Below, one piece after another: positions 1-8,958 of a stretch of DNA of 46,448 nt; position 1 is the stretch's first letter; each line of letters opens with the position of its first letter. The stretch comes from Chitinophaga pinensis (GTDB taxonomy: Bacteria; Bacteroidota; Bacteroidia; Flavobacteriales_D; Crocinitomicaceae). The position numbers were made by a program, and so were the translations under genes. The notes under the pieces were generated by a model. The model ran no database searches, was not told the origin of the DNA, and worked only from the letters and a program-made list of their open reading frames with translations. The DNA lies in assembly GCA_943324745.2 (NCBI GenBank), contig CALPMT020000024.1, forward strand, positions 1 to 46,448, in the 5' to 3' direction.

Positions 1-178
1 CAAAGAGTATAATCCACAACTTCAATTAGAGTTCAGTTCTGCTTGAATAAGGGGGGGCTTACTTTTAAAAATCAGGAATCAACGTAGTAAAATCAATACT
101 TCTAGGATGTAAATCGATTAATTTCTATTTTTACCGGACAGTAGTGATTTTAAACTATTTCTTTAACTATTTAATCTC

Positions 179-186
179 TACTTTTG
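179..186 (+). promoter_or_regulatory. Orphan -7 promoter box facing right
   Basis: TACTTTTG matches the Bacteroidota -7 consensus TAnnTTTG exactly. No TTG lies 17-23 bases upstream, so the promoter is incomplete. The only ORF downstream is the tiny one at 194-316. Confidence 0.25.
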
Positions 187-269
187 CATAAAAATGATAG
201 AATGCTTTATTTATTCTTTCTGTATCCTTCTTCTAAGGATCATAAGTATATACTCATTTATTTTTAAAG

Positions 270-298
270 AAAAAAAAAGGTCGGAATTTCTTCCGACC
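270..298 (-). terminator. Rho-independent terminator of the 324-2394 gene pair
   Basis: GGTCGGAA (279-286) and TTCCGACC (291-298) form a perfect 8-bp stem with a 4-base loop. On the minus strand the stem is followed at once by a run of eight T. It lies 26 bases past the stop of the lipoprotein gene and ends that leftward transcript. Confidence 0.9.
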
Positions 299-323
299 AA
301 TCTTGAGATAAAATAATAAATTA

Positions 324-1553
324 TTATTTTTTAGTGTCGTTACCCAATGCTTCGTCTATACGAGTTTCAAAATCTTTAGTTAAATCATCAAATCCATCTA
401 AATAAGTTGAAAGATCAATTTTTGATTTATCAGGAAATACTAATCTTATGCTTGTTTCTGTTGTTTCCTCTTGAGATTGAGAATCAGAAACTTTAGTATA
501 AAATTGTAAATCTGCTATTTTGGCACCAGTTGATGTATAGTATAAACCAGATTTATAATATGAATTTAACTGAGTCATATTATCCTCTAAATTCCCAAGA
601 TCTGAAACTTTAGATGCTCCAGCTACGTCTAATTCAGATTTGATAATCAAATCTAATAGTTGGAAATTGGCATTCATCGATTTTACAGACTTCAACGCTT
701 GATCATTAGAACTGTTTTCACCTAATAAAGACTTCACATCATTGGAAGTAAAACTTCCTTTCATTCCCATTCCCATTCCAATCAAAATTTCTCCAGATTT
801 TCTAAAAGAAAATGATTCATTAATTTCACCGCTATTAGCATTCATTGTACTTTCAAAGCTAAATGGGGCCATAATTAACTTTGATTGAACAAATGTTGGC
901 ATTCCTTGTGCATCAAACGCACTTTTGAAAATAAATTGTAATAAAACAGTTCCACCAACTGATAATTTCGCATCTACTAAAGAAGGAGCTTTTAAATCAT
1001 CAGGTAAAATTGTGTTACTTTTATTTTCTTCGTAAGAAATGGAATACATTGCATCATTTCCTCTTCCTTCTTGTGAAGGGAAACGCACAATAATTTGATT
1101 ACTTGGAGATTTAACAAATTGCTTACCATCCCAAACATATTCTCCCTTAGCATCATTAAAATTAGCTAATGAATTTTCTGATGATGTTCCGCTTTTCAAA
1201 GTTTTTTCAACACTTTTTGTTGATCCTGTATTACCAAAATCAGCAACTGCATTTAATAAAGCGATAGGCATAAATGAATCATTATTCATTTCGCTTGAAG
1301 AAGTATTATCCTTATTTAATAATGACAATAAATTAATAGATGTTCCAACAGATTCTAATTTGTCTACACCGACCAACTTATCCAACATCAAGTTAGCAGT
1401 CTTTTCAATATCTTTTTTACTCTGTTCATCATAAATTCCTGCACTACTAGTAGTGTCAAATTTTGCACCCTCAGAAGAAACCGCTTTTTTACAAGCTGTA
1501 AATGCTGTTAATCCAAGCAAACAAAGAGATACTAATTTTATTTTGTTATTCAT
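324..1553 (-). CDS. Hypothetical lipoprotein, 409 aa
   Basis: I do not recognise a named family. The N-terminus is a lipoprotein signal: Lys-rich start, hydrophobic segment, lipobox TAFTAC with the lipidated Cys at residue 21, then KK, so outer-membrane or periplasmic anchoring is likely. The mature part is rich in Ser, Asn and Asp, with no Cys and no obvious enzymatic motif; a Met/Gly-rich patch (GMGMGMKG) sits near residue 260. It is the last gene before a strong terminator and follows a small beta-barrel gene by 118 bases, so the two are probably co-transcribed and may act together at the outer membrane. The start is fixed by the signal peptide. Reality as a gene is nearly certain; function is unknown. 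Confidence 0.85.
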   Translation of the reverse strand: MNNKIKLVSLCLLGLTAFTACKKAVSSEGAKFDTTSSAGIYDEQSKKDIEKTANLMLDKLVGVDKLESVGTSINLLSLLNKDNTSSSEMNNDSFMPIALLNAVADFGNTGSTKSVEKTLKSGTSSENSLANFNDAKGEYVWDGKQFVKSPSNQIIVRFPSQEGRGNDAMYSISYEENKSNTILPDDLKAPSLVDAKLSVGGTVLLQFIFKSAFDAQGMPTFVQSKLIMAPFSFESTMNANSGEINESFSFRKSGEILIGMGMGMKGSFTSNDVKSLLGENSSNDQALKSVKSMNANFQLLDLIIKSELDVAGASKVSDLGNLEDNMTQLNSYYKSGLYYTSTGAKIADLQFYTKVSDSQSQEETTETSIRLVFPDKSKIDLSTYLDGFDDLTKDFETRIDEALGNDTKK

Positions 1554-1578
1554 AAAAAATATTTTTTAGTAAATTAAA

Positions 1579-1633
1579 ATGTCAATTCTTTTAAAAAAAG
1601 ATGTACTATAAATTTAATTAAAAAAATTGACAT
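1579..1633. repeat. 9-bp inverted repeat between the barrel and lipoprotein genes
   Basis: ATGTCAATT (1579-1587) and AATTGACAT (1625-1633) are perfect inverted copies separated by 37 AT-rich bases. The repeat occupies the gap between the two leftward genes. It could be a stem in the shared mRNA or a protein site; no T-run makes it a terminator. Confidence 0.4.
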
Positions 1634-1671
1634 AAAATAAGTGGAATCAAAAATGAATCTGCTATTTTTTT

Positions 1672-2394
1672 TTAGAATCTAAAACCAATTCTAAATGCAG
1701 CAGTAGTCATATCTGTTAAAATACTTCCTGCAGATCCAGTTTTTTTACCTGGAGTTACTGTTGTAACATCACCTAATTTACCATCAGTACCGATTTTTCT
1801 ATCAACTGCTGTTTCATCACCCGCTGATGTTCTTTTGTACGTAATTCCAAATTCTGTACCTACATAAACTTTAGATAAAACATAATAGTCAGCACCTAAA
1901 ACCAAACGTAAACCAAAAATAGAATTTGTTTGTTTAGAACTTAAAGCACCAGCATATTTATCTAATTCTTTTGGAGTAGTTTTACTTGATGTTCTATCCA
2001 TTCCGATAATTAAATCAGCACCTGCATAAGGATCCAAACGGTCTGTACCTGAAAAGTGTTTTTCCGCCCCTAAGTAAAGGTTTAAGTTTAAATTTGAATT
2101 ATTATCAGTAGATGTTTCAACCTCAAGTCCAGTTGTAGAAGTAGGATCAATTCCATAATTAGTTTTAGAACTAGAATTAGATCCTAGGTTCAATGTACCT
2201 CTAAATGCTAAATCTGATTTGTAGAAATATCTTCCTGATACACCATTTACTAAAGAGAAAGGTTTCCCTGAGCTGAATGGGCTATCAAAAGCAATACCAA
2301 CAGCGATTGCTTTTTCTTTTGGTTTAAAGTCTTGTGAAAAAACAGATGATACTGTTAATGCTAAAGCAGCTGCTGTTAAAACAATTTTTTTCAT
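1672..2394 (-). CDS. Outer membrane beta-barrel protein, 240 aa
   Basis: The protein starts with a clear signal peptide (MKKIVLTAAALALTVSSVFSQ, cleavage near residue 21) and continues as alternating polar/hydrophobic stretches ending in FRIGFRF, whose final aromatic Phe is typical of outer membrane barrels. Motifs such as NLNLNLYLGAEKHF and LGADYYVLSKVYVGTEFGITY look like successive barrel strands, comparable with the OmpA-like N-terminal or OprF/porin-like eight-stranded barrels common in Flavobacteria. There is no peptidoglycan-binding domain. It lies upstream of the lipoprotein gene and is probably in the same transcript. The ligand or role cannot be read from the sequence. Confidence 0.85.
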   Translation of the reverse strand: MKKIVLTAAALALTVSSVFSQDFKPKEKAIAVGIAFDSPFSSGKPFSLVNGVSGRYFYKSDLAFRGTLNLGSNSSSKTNYGIDPTSTTGLEVETSTDNNSNLNLNLYLGAEKHFSGTDRLDPYAGADLIIGMDRTSSKTTPKELDKYAGALSSKQTNSIFGLRLVLGADYYVLSKVYVGTEFGITYKRTSAGDETAVDRKIGTDGKLGDVTTVTPGKKTGSAGSILTDMTTAAFRIGFRF

Positions 2395-2543
2395 ACTTAA
2401 AAAAATAAATTAAAATTCTCCTACTCTATTATAAGCTTTTCGGAATACGCTCGTTTTCAAGCCGCTAATTTAACTATTTTATAGTTTAATTAGTTCAATT
2501 TTATTAAAAAAATTAGATTCCTTTAAATTCTTAGCTCAAAACC

Positions 2544-2571
2544 TTGATTATTCCTATTATAACTAAGTTTG
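2544..2571 (+). promoter_or_regulatory. Promoter-like element facing right, antisense to the Fic gene
   Basis: TTG (2544-2546), 17 bases, then TAAGTTTG (2564-2571) fit the flavobacterial consensus TTG-N17-23-TAnnTTTG better than any other site in the window. No gene follows on this strand; a transcript would run into the 3' end of the leftward Fic gene. The rest of the 2395-2656 gap holds no gene that I can see. Confidence 0.35.
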
Positions 2572-2656
2572 ATGTTACTAATTATTTAGCTGTAAATAGT
2601 AAGATTTTAACGTCTGTTTTTAAAGTAATCGTTAAGGAAGATAACCATAGATATTC

Positions 2657-3706
2657 TTAATCCCCCAATATCTTCAAATACCTTTCCAAACATTCGATCT
2701 CTACATCTGCAATAAAATGATGAAACTCTTCTTTGGAATCGCTTGTTTGTACTTGTTCTAAAGTAGTATAATACTTCATCCGTGTTTCATAATCTCCCTT
2801 GATATTCGCAATCACAAATCCATTTCTTAGTAAGATCAAGTTCATTAATAAACGCGATGTACGACCATTACCATCTACAAATGGGTGTATAGTAACTAAT
2901 CTTTCGTGCATTTCTGCGGCCAACATTACAGGGTGATATGTTTTGTAATTGGTAGCATACCAAAGATAAAGTTCTTCCATTTGCTTCGCGACCAAAAAAG
3001 GTTGAGGTGGGTTGTGCGCACTTCCTTTGATCATGACTTGTATGTTTCTGTATTTACCCGCGTATTCAGGCATTATTCCTCGTAAAATGAGATTATGCAT
3101 CACTAATACTTCACGTTCATTGATCTTGGATTTCTTTTGAACTAATTCTTTGACATACAATATTGCTTCCTGATGATTAATCGCTTCTAAATGTTCGCGT
3201 ATACTTTTCCCCGAAACAGTCAATCCTTCATTGATGATCAAATCGGTCTCACGTAAGGTAAGTGTGTTTCCTTCAATACGATTACTCTCAAAGGTATATT
3301 CCAACTCCAAAGCTTGGGCTATGCGAAAACTATCGTATTGACGAAGTGTGTCTAATTTCACTTTTAATGAATCAATGTTAGCTAACTTTTCTTGTAAGGA
3401 TTGCGAAAGTGTTGGAACTTGCTTTTTACTATAATTCTCTAATTCTTCTTGAACCATATATATAGCTTGCGCTGCGTATGGTTCGTATTGGAGTTCATTT
3501 AATAAGCGTTCTTTGATCCAAAGGGGAAGTAATGTCTCTTCCGGAATTTCTAAGATAGACGCAAATTTTAAGATTTGTTCTTTCGTAGCCTGACGTGCTC
3601 CACTTTCAATTTTACTGACAATTGCTTGATCAACTCCCATTAATTGAGCAAGTTCACGAATTTTTAATCCTTTTTCTTGACGGGTGGTTTTTAAAAGCAC
3701 TTTCAT
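2657..3706 (-). CDS. XRE-family regulator fused to a Fic (AMP-transferase-like) domain, 349 aa
   Basis: Residues about 5-60 form an XRE helix-turn-helix (RELAQLMGVDQAIVSKIESG). Residues about 95-340 form a Fic domain with the full core motif HPFVDGNGRTSR at 274-285, catalytic His274. The family transfers AMP (or other phosphate groups) from a nucleotide to hydroxyl side chains. An inhibitory-helix motif, S/TxxxE(G/N), is visible as SNRIEG at 141-146, upstream of the core, as in class II Fic proteins where it self-inhibits. The XRE fusion suggests a stand-alone sensor-regulator, perhaps autoregulatory. No separate toxin or antitoxin partner is adjacent; the upstream neighbour is an MFS exporter ending 71 bases away. 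The target is unknown. Confidence 0.9.
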   Translation of the reverse strand: MKVLLKTTRQEKGLKIRELAQLMGVDQAIVSKIESGARQATKEQILKFASILEIPEETLLPLWIKERLLNELQYEPYAAQAIYMVQEELENYSKKQVPTLSQSLQEKLANIDSLKVKLDTLRQYDSFRIAQALELEYTFESNRIEGNTLTLRETDLIINEGLTVSGKSIREHLEAINHQEAILYVKELVQKKSKINEREVLVMHNLILRGIMPEYAGKYRNIQVMIKGSAHNPPQPFLVAKQMEELYLWYATNYKTYHPVMLAAEMHERLVTIHPFVDGNGRTSRLLMNLILLRNGFVIANIKGDYETRMKYYTTLEQVQTSDSKEEFHHFIADVEIECLERYLKILGD

Positions 3707-3707
3707 T

Positions 3708-3737
3708 TGACATAAATTTTCATGACAAATTTAGTCA
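3708..3737 (-). promoter_or_regulatory. Promoter and possible operator of the XRE-Fic gene
   Basis: TAAATTTG (3733 down to 3726, minus strand) is an exact -7 box, giving a leader of about 15 bases before the ATG at 3706. The box lies inside an imperfect palindrome, TGACAAATTTAGTCA (3723-3737), with a third TGAC half-site at 3708-3711. A dyad over the -7 box is where an autoregulating XRE protein would bind; binding is inferred only. Confidence 0.45.
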
Positions 3738-3777
3738 ATTTAATTTGAACGAAGAAAAATCAATTTATAGAAATTCC

Positions 3778-4968
3778 TTATTTTACAACTCTTCGAAACA
3801 CTATTAATGCAATTAAAATAAAGAAACTTCCAAACACAAAAGGCATACCTAAAATTGGGTTAGAAAGGGTGGAAAAGAAATAGAAAATTGCCATCATCAT
3901 GGGTGGACCAATAATTTCTGCAATACTCAACACACTGGTCATCACTCCCTGTAATTCTCCTTGTTCGTTTTCTGAGGTCTTATTGGACATAATCGAACTT
4001 ATAGCAGGATGTGCTAATCCAGAAAAGGCATATGGTAGCATGAAAGCATACAACATCCAACTATTTGAAGCAAAAGCGATTGCTAACATTGTAAACACAG
4101 TAATAAGCATACTCAATGTTGCGGTTTTTTCATCGCCAAATTTCTGGGATATCTTTCCAGCTAAACCTCCTTGAATGATAGCGATACAAACTCCAACAGC
4201 TGTCAAGGAATAACCAACATCTCGGATTTTCCAACCGAATTTTTCAATGGTATAATAATTCCAAGTGCTTTGAATGGCCATGGAACCTAAAAACAAAAGA
4301 AATAATACTACAAACACCCAGGCAAAATTTTTGTATTTCTTCAATTGAAAGAAAGCACCTATCGGATTAGAACGTTTCCAAGAAAAGGCACGACGATTTT
4401 CTAAAGACAATGATTCTTTTAGGACGATATAACCATAAATTAAATTTGTTAAAGACAATCCTGCAGCAAATAAAAAGGGCATGCGCATATTAAAATCACC
4501 TAATAAACCGCCTATCGCTGGTCCTATCACAAAGCCAATTCCAAAAGCAGCTCCCACCATTCCAAAGTTTTTTGTTTTATTCTCAGGAGTTGAAATATCA
4601 GCAATGTATGCTGTTGCGGTGGTATAACTAGCGCCAAACATTCCTGCCAAACAACGCCCGACGACTAACCATACAATACTTGGAGCAAAATACATAAATA
4701 CATAATCTACACCTAGACCAAACAAAGACATTAATAAAATAGGTCTTCTGCCAAATCGATCACTCAGCGCGCCAATAATTGGAGAAAACAGAAACTGCAT
4801 AAACGCGTAACAACCTAATATTGGTCCGTAGTATTTCGCTGATTCTTTAATGCTAATATGAGCGATATCGGCAACCAAACTTGGTAAAGAAGGAATAATA
4901 ATTCCTAAACCTGTGGAATCAATGACAATCGTTATGAAGATAAATAGGAAAGCGTTTTTTTGATTCAT
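3778..4968 (-). CDS. MFS drug-efflux-type transporter (TetA-like), 396 aa
   Basis: A major facilitator protein with about 12 predicted membrane segments. The loop-2/3 signature (motif A) is clear as GALSDRFGRRP, and ILGCYAFMQFLFSPIIG precedes it as in the TetA/multidrug proton antiporters. Family members export tetracyclines or other small molecules; the substrate here is not evident. I start at the ATG at 4968 (MNQKNAFLF), because the longer in-frame reading from 5040 would overlap the ftsE coding region by 71 bases and adds a charged, unlikely N-terminus. Only one base separates this start from the ftsE stop, so translation is probably coupled. The pairing with ftsE is unusual and may be only positional. 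Confidence 0.88.
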   Translation of the reverse strand: MNQKNAFLFIFITIVIDSTGLGIIIPSLPSLVADIAHISIKESAKYYGPILGCYAFMQFLFSPIIGALSDRFGRRPILLMSLFGLGVDYVFMYFAPSIVWLVVGRCLAGMFGASYTTATAYIADISTPENKTKNFGMVGAAFGIGFVIGPAIGGLLGDFNMRMPFLFAAGLSLTNLIYGYIVLKESLSLENRRAFSWKRSNPIGAFFQLKKYKNFAWVFVVLFLLFLGSMAIQSTWNYYTIEKFGWKIRDVGYSLTAVGVCIAIIQGGLAGKISQKFGDEKTATLSMLITVFTMLAIAFASNSWMLYAFMLPYAFSGLAHPAISSIMSNKTSENEQGELQGVMTSVLSIAEIIGPPMMMAIFYFFSTLSNPILGMPFVFGSFFILIALIVFRRVVK

Positions 4969-4969
4969 T

Positions 4970-5677
4970 TTAAAACTTAGTCTCGAACGGATTAAAATTC
5001 GACATTCCCTCAACCTCTTTGAGTGTATTATGCTCAACACGCATCACACGATGCGGAAATTTTTCAACCAAAGACATATCATGAGTTGCCATTAAAACTG
5101 CCGTTTTTTGTTCTTGTGCAATAGCCATTAATACGCGCATAATTTCTTCCGAAGTTTCTGGGTCCAAATTACCAGTTGGCTCATCTGCTAATATTAATTC
5201 TGGTTTATTCAATAATGCTCGTGCAATGGTTACACGTTGTTGTTCTCCTCCAGACAAAGCGTGAGGCATGGTATGTAATTTATTGTCTAATCCTACTATA
5301 GCTAATACTTCATTAATACGTAAGTCAATGAGTTGCTTATCTGTCCAACCCGTTGCAATCAAAACAAAAGCTAAATTATTGTAAATAGTACGATCAGTCA
5401 ACAACTGAAAATCTTGGAAAACAATACCGATTTTACGTCGTAGCATTGGTATGTCGTGTTTACTCAAACTACGTAAATCAAAACCAACTACAGATCCTTC
5501 TCCATCTTTTAAAAGTAATTCACCGTACAACAATTTCAAGATACTACTTTTTCCAGTACCTGTTCTACCGATTAAATACACTATTTCATTTTCATTTAAC
5601 TCCAAATTTACGGATGTTAAAACTACTTTTTCTTGTTGTCGAATTGTACAATTTTTTATAGAAATTACGTGTTCCAT
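4970..5677 (-). CDS. ftsE: FtsE-like ABC transporter ATPase, cell division
   Basis: A compact 235-residue ABC ATPase with Walker [10 protein letters not shown] (37-45), signature LSGGEQQ and Walker [14 protein letters not shown]. The length, lack of a membrane domain and signature match FtsE, the cytoplasmic ATPase that works with FtsX to activate peptidoglycan hydrolases at the septum. The short tail [11 protein letters not shown] also resembles flavobacterial FtsE, from memory. ftsX is not adjacent. LolD-type lipoprotein export ATPases are the main alternative, as both have similar signatures. It is divergent from the TPR/outer membrane pair at 5832-10692 and followed at once by the MFS gene. 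Confidence 0.8.
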   Translation of the reverse strand: MEHVISIKNCTIRQQEKVVLTSVNLELNENEIVYLIGRTGTGKSSILKLLYGELLLKDGEGSVVGFDLRSLSKHDIPMLRRKIGIVFQDFQLLTDRTIYNNLAFVLIATGWTDKQLIDLRINEVLAIVGLDNKLHTMPHALSGGEQQRVTIARALLNKPELILADEPTGNLDPETSEEIMRVLMAIAQEQKTAVLMATHDMSLVEKFPHRVMRVEHNTLKEVEGMSNFNPFETKF

Positions 5678-5754
5678 AGGTGTATGTGTTTGATGTAAAA
5701 TTCATAAATAATAATTCTAGAAAAGAAACGTTTTAAATATTATCTTAACACGAC

Positions 5755-5780
5755 CACGTGCAAAACTTTTAAAACACGTG
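5755..5780. promoter_or_regulatory. Paired CACGTG palindromes between ftsE and the TPR gene
   Basis: CACGTG occurs at 5755-5760 and 5775-5780, with 14 bases between them and AT-rich flanks. Each is itself a palindrome, and their first bases lie 20 apart, about two helical turns, a spacing suited to a dimeric regulator on one face. They sit in the divergent ftsE/TPR control region. No known Bacteroidota regulator is assigned. Confidence 0.35.
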
Positions 5781-5788
5781 CTTTTCAT

Positions 5789-5802
5789 AGTGCTAATGCA
5801 CT
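5789..5802. repeat. Short dyad upstream of the TPR gene
   Basis: AGTGC TAAT GCACT is a perfect 5-bp stem with a 4-base loop, 30 bases before the chosen TPR start. It may be a leader hairpin or an operator. Confidence 0.3.
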
Positions 5803-5831
5803 TTAAATTTACTATTTCAAAATTGAAGAAT

Positions 5832-8800
5832 ATGAGCCGTTTTTTGGTTATCCTAACTTTTTTTATTATCCTGCCTGTATCTGCGCAAATGACTGCGAAA
5901 TACACGAATGAATACGTGATTTTTGAACGTGCGCAAGACCTTTTTGCCAAAGAGCAATTTGGTGCTGCACGACAAGAATTTAGAATATATTTGGATAAAT
6001 GCACCGAAAAAAATGATCCTACCTATACGAAAGCCTCTTATTATGAGGCAATGGCAGCACTTGAGTTACAACAAAATGATGCAGTGGCATTGGTGGAAAA
6101 TTTCATAAAAAACTACCCTGAAAGTATTTATAAATCAACCATTTACTTCAAGTTAGGGACTTATTATTACGGAAAAAAAGACTATAAGACTACTATTTTG
6201 TGGTTGACTAAGTTGGAAAAAGTGAACATCCAACGTGAACAACGTGATGAATATTTTTTCAAATTAGGATATTCCTATTTTCAATTAAAAAAATTCTCTG
6301 AAAGTAGAAATGCCTTATATGAAGTAAAAAACAGTAAAACGCAATTTGGTGCACCTGCTTTGTATTACTACTCACACATTGCTTACCAAGACAAATCCTA
6401 CCAAACAGCCCTAGAAGGATTTTTAAAATTAAAATCAGATAATATGTATGGTTCGATGGTACCTTACTACATCTGTCAAATTTATTATTACCAAGGAAAA
6501 TATGAAGAAGTTGCTCAATTTGCTTCTTCACTGAACGATAGTACAAGTAAAGCTAATCAAAAACAAGTCAATCAAATCATTGGAGACTCCTATTACCGAA
6601 CAGGTAAATTTGATAAAGCAACAACTTATTTAGAGCAATATAGCAAGGCTACAAAATCATCACGCGAGGAAGATTATCAATTAGGATATACTTATTTTAA
6701 AACGGGTCAATACGATAAAGCGATTAAACAATTGGATAAAGTCACAACGACCAAGGATGAAATGGGTCAGTTGTCCTACTATCACATGGCTGAATGTTAT
6801 ATCCGAAAAGGAGATAATTTAGCGGCACGTAAGGCATTTGAAGTTGCTTCTAATCTTGATATTAGTCCGACAGTACAAGAAGATGCATTATACAACTTCG
6901 CTGTTTTGTCCTATAAAATGGATGTAAATCCATTCAACGAAGCATTAAAAGCATTGACTTTATACCTTCAAAAATATCCTGAATCTAAGCGTAAACAAGA
7001 GGTATACGAATATCTAATAAATGTTTATACGCAAACAAGCAATTACGATGAAGCGTTGAAATCGTTGGACAAAATTGCCAAAATGGATATCAAACTAGGT
7101 ACAGCTTATCAAATTATTGCCTACAACCGTGGAACTGAGTTATTTTTAAAAGGAAATTATTTTAAAGCGATTGACGCCTACGAATTAGTAGATAAACACC
7201 CTGTAGATTTAGTTATTTCAGCAAAAGCAAAATATTGGAAATCTGAATCACATTTTCAATCAAAAAATTACATCAAAGCGATACAAGGATTCCGATCATT
7301 TTTAGATTTTCACACCGTTTACATGCATGATTTACGTGCTGACGCATATTACAATTTAGGATATGCGTATTTAGAAAAACAAAATTACAAAGCGGTGATA
7401 GAATCGTTTAAAATGTACTTAGAAGAATCCAAAAGTATCAAAAATAAGGAGAAAAGATTAGATGCTTACATGCGTTTGGCGGATGCTCATTACATGTTAA
7501 AAGATAACGATTTGGCGATACGCTATTATAAAGATGCCTTCGAATTGAAGAATGGTTTTGAAGATCAAGCATTGTATTACATTTCTAAATCTTATGAATA
7601 CAAAGGGGATTATGCAAACAGCATACTGTATTTAGAAAATTTGATTAATACCTACACACAGTCTAAGTATGTGATGACTTCTATGTATGAGTTAGGTTTG
7701 ACTTACCGTTTACAAAAGCAAGATGTAAAAGCATTGACGTTTTTTGAGAAAGTAATTCAAGATTATCCTGAATCAATTTTAGTGAAAAGTGCCATGATTG
7801 AAATCGGTGACATTTACTTGAAGCGATCTGATTATGCAACTGCTGAACAAATGTTTAAGAAAATTTTAGAGTCTTATAGTTCAGATCGTAAAACGTGCGC
7901 AGATGCCGTAAATGGTTTAATTAATCTTTTTAAAGCGCAACTTCAACCGGATCGTGTAGAAGAAATTTTAACACAATATGATTGTGCTGAATTTTCTAAA
8001 GATCAACAAGAAGAAATTTACTATCAAGCTGCTTTTGATCCTTATGTAGATAGTGCTTATACCCAGACTATTCCTGTGATAGAGAAATATTTAACTAAGT
8101 TTCCAGCGGGAAAATTTCAAATAGAAATGACTTCCTATTTAGCAAATGCTCATTTTCAATTAAAACATGAAGATACAGCTATCAAAATTTATCAAAGATT
8201 ATTAAATGGTCCAACGACTGATTTCTCTGAATTAGCTGCTGTGCGTGTTTCCAAATATTTATATAACAATAAAAAATACGATGAAGCATTAGCTTATTAC
8301 ACGAAACTGGAAAACATTAGCTCGAAAGCAGACATCTTAAAAAATACGCACATTGGATTAATGCGATGTCATTTTATTTCAGAGCATTGGAACTCTGCTT
8401 CTGAATATGCTTTAAAAGTATTAGGTTCTTCTCAATTAACCAGTAACATCAAATTGGAAGCCGAATTTGCGTTAGGTGTGTCTAGTTATCATTTATTAAA
8501 ACATCTAGAGGCTAAAAAATCATTAGGTTTTGTACTTGCAAATACGACAACAGAAATTGCTGCTGAATCTCGTTATTTAATTGCCGAAATGAGTTTTACC
8601 GATCGTGAATTTGATCAAGCATCTAAAGAAGTAAAAGAGGTTATTTCGATGAAACCTGCTTATGATTATTGGATTGCAAAAGGCTTATTGTTAGAAGCGA
8701 AAATATTTGTAGAAAAAGGCGATCTTTTTCAAGCGGAACAAACACTTAATACCATTATAGTAAATTACCCACACCAAGAAGATGGAATACTTTCAGATGC

Positions 8801-8957
8801 TAAAAAACAATTGGAAGAAGTAATGTTTAAGAAAATACCACCAAAAGCAGAAGAACCAATTCCAGTTGAACAACCAGTTGAAATTGAAATTGACGAAAGT
8901 AAACCTGTAGAATTAGAAGATATTATTGAAAATGTTCAACCAGAAAAACAAAACTAA
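5832..8957 (+). CDS. Large periplasmic TPR-repeat protein, 1041 aa
   Basis: A signal peptide (MSRFLVILTFFIILPVSAQ) is followed by TPR-type helical repeats through nearly the whole protein, recognisable by recurrent motifs such as ALYNFAVLSYKM, YYNLGYAYLEKQNYKAVI and MYELGLTYRLQKQDVKAL. The last 50 residues are an acidic, Pro/Glu-rich tail (EEPIPVEQPVEIEIDE). It is therefore an exported scaffold in the periplasm, like YbgF/BamD-type or large flavobacterial TPR proteins. I start at the ATG at 5832 because the in-frame ATG at 5778 would put 18 residues before the signal peptide. One base separates its stop from the following outer membrane gene, so the two products are probably partners. No catalytic domain is seen. 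Confidence 0.88.
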   Translation: MSRFLVILTFFIILPVSAQMTAKYTNEYVIFERAQDLFAKEQFGAARQEFRIYLDKCTEKNDPTYTKASYYEAMAALELQQNDAVALVENFIKNYPESIYKSTIYFKLGTYYYGKKDYKTTILWLTKLEKVNIQREQRDEYFFKLGYSYFQLKKFSESRNALYEVKNSKTQFGAPALYYYSHIAYQDKSYQTALEGFLKLKSDNMYGSMVPYYICQIYYYQGKYEEVAQFASSLNDSTSKANQKQVNQIIGDSYYRTGKFDKATTYLEQYSKATKSSREEDYQLGYTYFKTGQYDKAIKQLDKVTTTKDEMGQLSYYHMAECYIRKGDNLAARKAFEVASNLDISPTVQEDALYNFAVLSYKMDVNPFNEALKALTLYLQKYPESKRKQEVYEYLINVYTQTSNYDEALKSLDKIAKMDIKLGTAYQIIAYNRGTELFLKGNYFKAIDAYELVDKHPVDLVISAKAKYWKSESHFQSKNYIKAIQGFRSFLDFHTVYMHDLRADAYYNLGYAYLEKQNYKAVIESFKMYLEESKSIKNKEKRLDAYMRLADAHYMLKDNDLAIRYYKDAFELKNGFEDQALYYISKSYEYKGDYANSILYLENLINTYTQSKYVMTSMYELGLTYRLQKQDVKALTFFEKVIQDYPESILVKSAMIEIGDIYLKRSDYATAEQMFKKILESYSSDRKTCADAVNGLINLFKAQLQPDRVEEILTQYDCAEFSKDQQEEIYYQAAFDPYVDSAYTQTIPVIEKYLTKFPAGKFQIEMTSYLANAHFQLKHEDTAIKIYQRLLNGPTTDFSELAAVRVSKYLYNNKKYDEALAYYTKLENISSKADILKNTHIGLMRCHFISEHWNSASEYALKVLGSSQLTSNIKLEAEFALGVSSYHLLKHLEAKKSLGFVLANTTTEIAAESRYLIAEMSFTDREFDQASKEVKEVISMKPAYDYWIAKGLLLEAKIFVEKGDLFQAEQTLNTIIVNYPHQEDGILSDAKKQLEEVMFKKIPPKAEEPIPVEQPVEIEIDESKPVELEDIIENVQPEKQN

Positions 8958-8958
8958 A

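Larger units (their letters stand above)
1..323. other. Left-edge non-coding stretch
   Basis: No convincing gene lies here. Positions 2-46 on the plus strand are open and end in TGA (last residues read EYNPQLQLEFSSA), so the C-terminus of a rightward gene may run off the left edge, but 14 codons cannot prove it. A TAnnTTTG box at 179-186 faces right and is followed at 194-316 by a 40-codon hydrophobic ORF. A leftward terminator occupies the end of the stretch. Confidence 0.4.

Noticed and set aside
4969-5040. Upstream extension of the MFS gene
   Set aside because: It overlaps ftsE and adds a charged N-terminus before the first membrane helix.
5717-6004. Minus-strand ORF over the TPR start
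   Set aside because: Cys/Arg-rich low-quality translation opposite a strong signal-peptide gene; a shadow frame.
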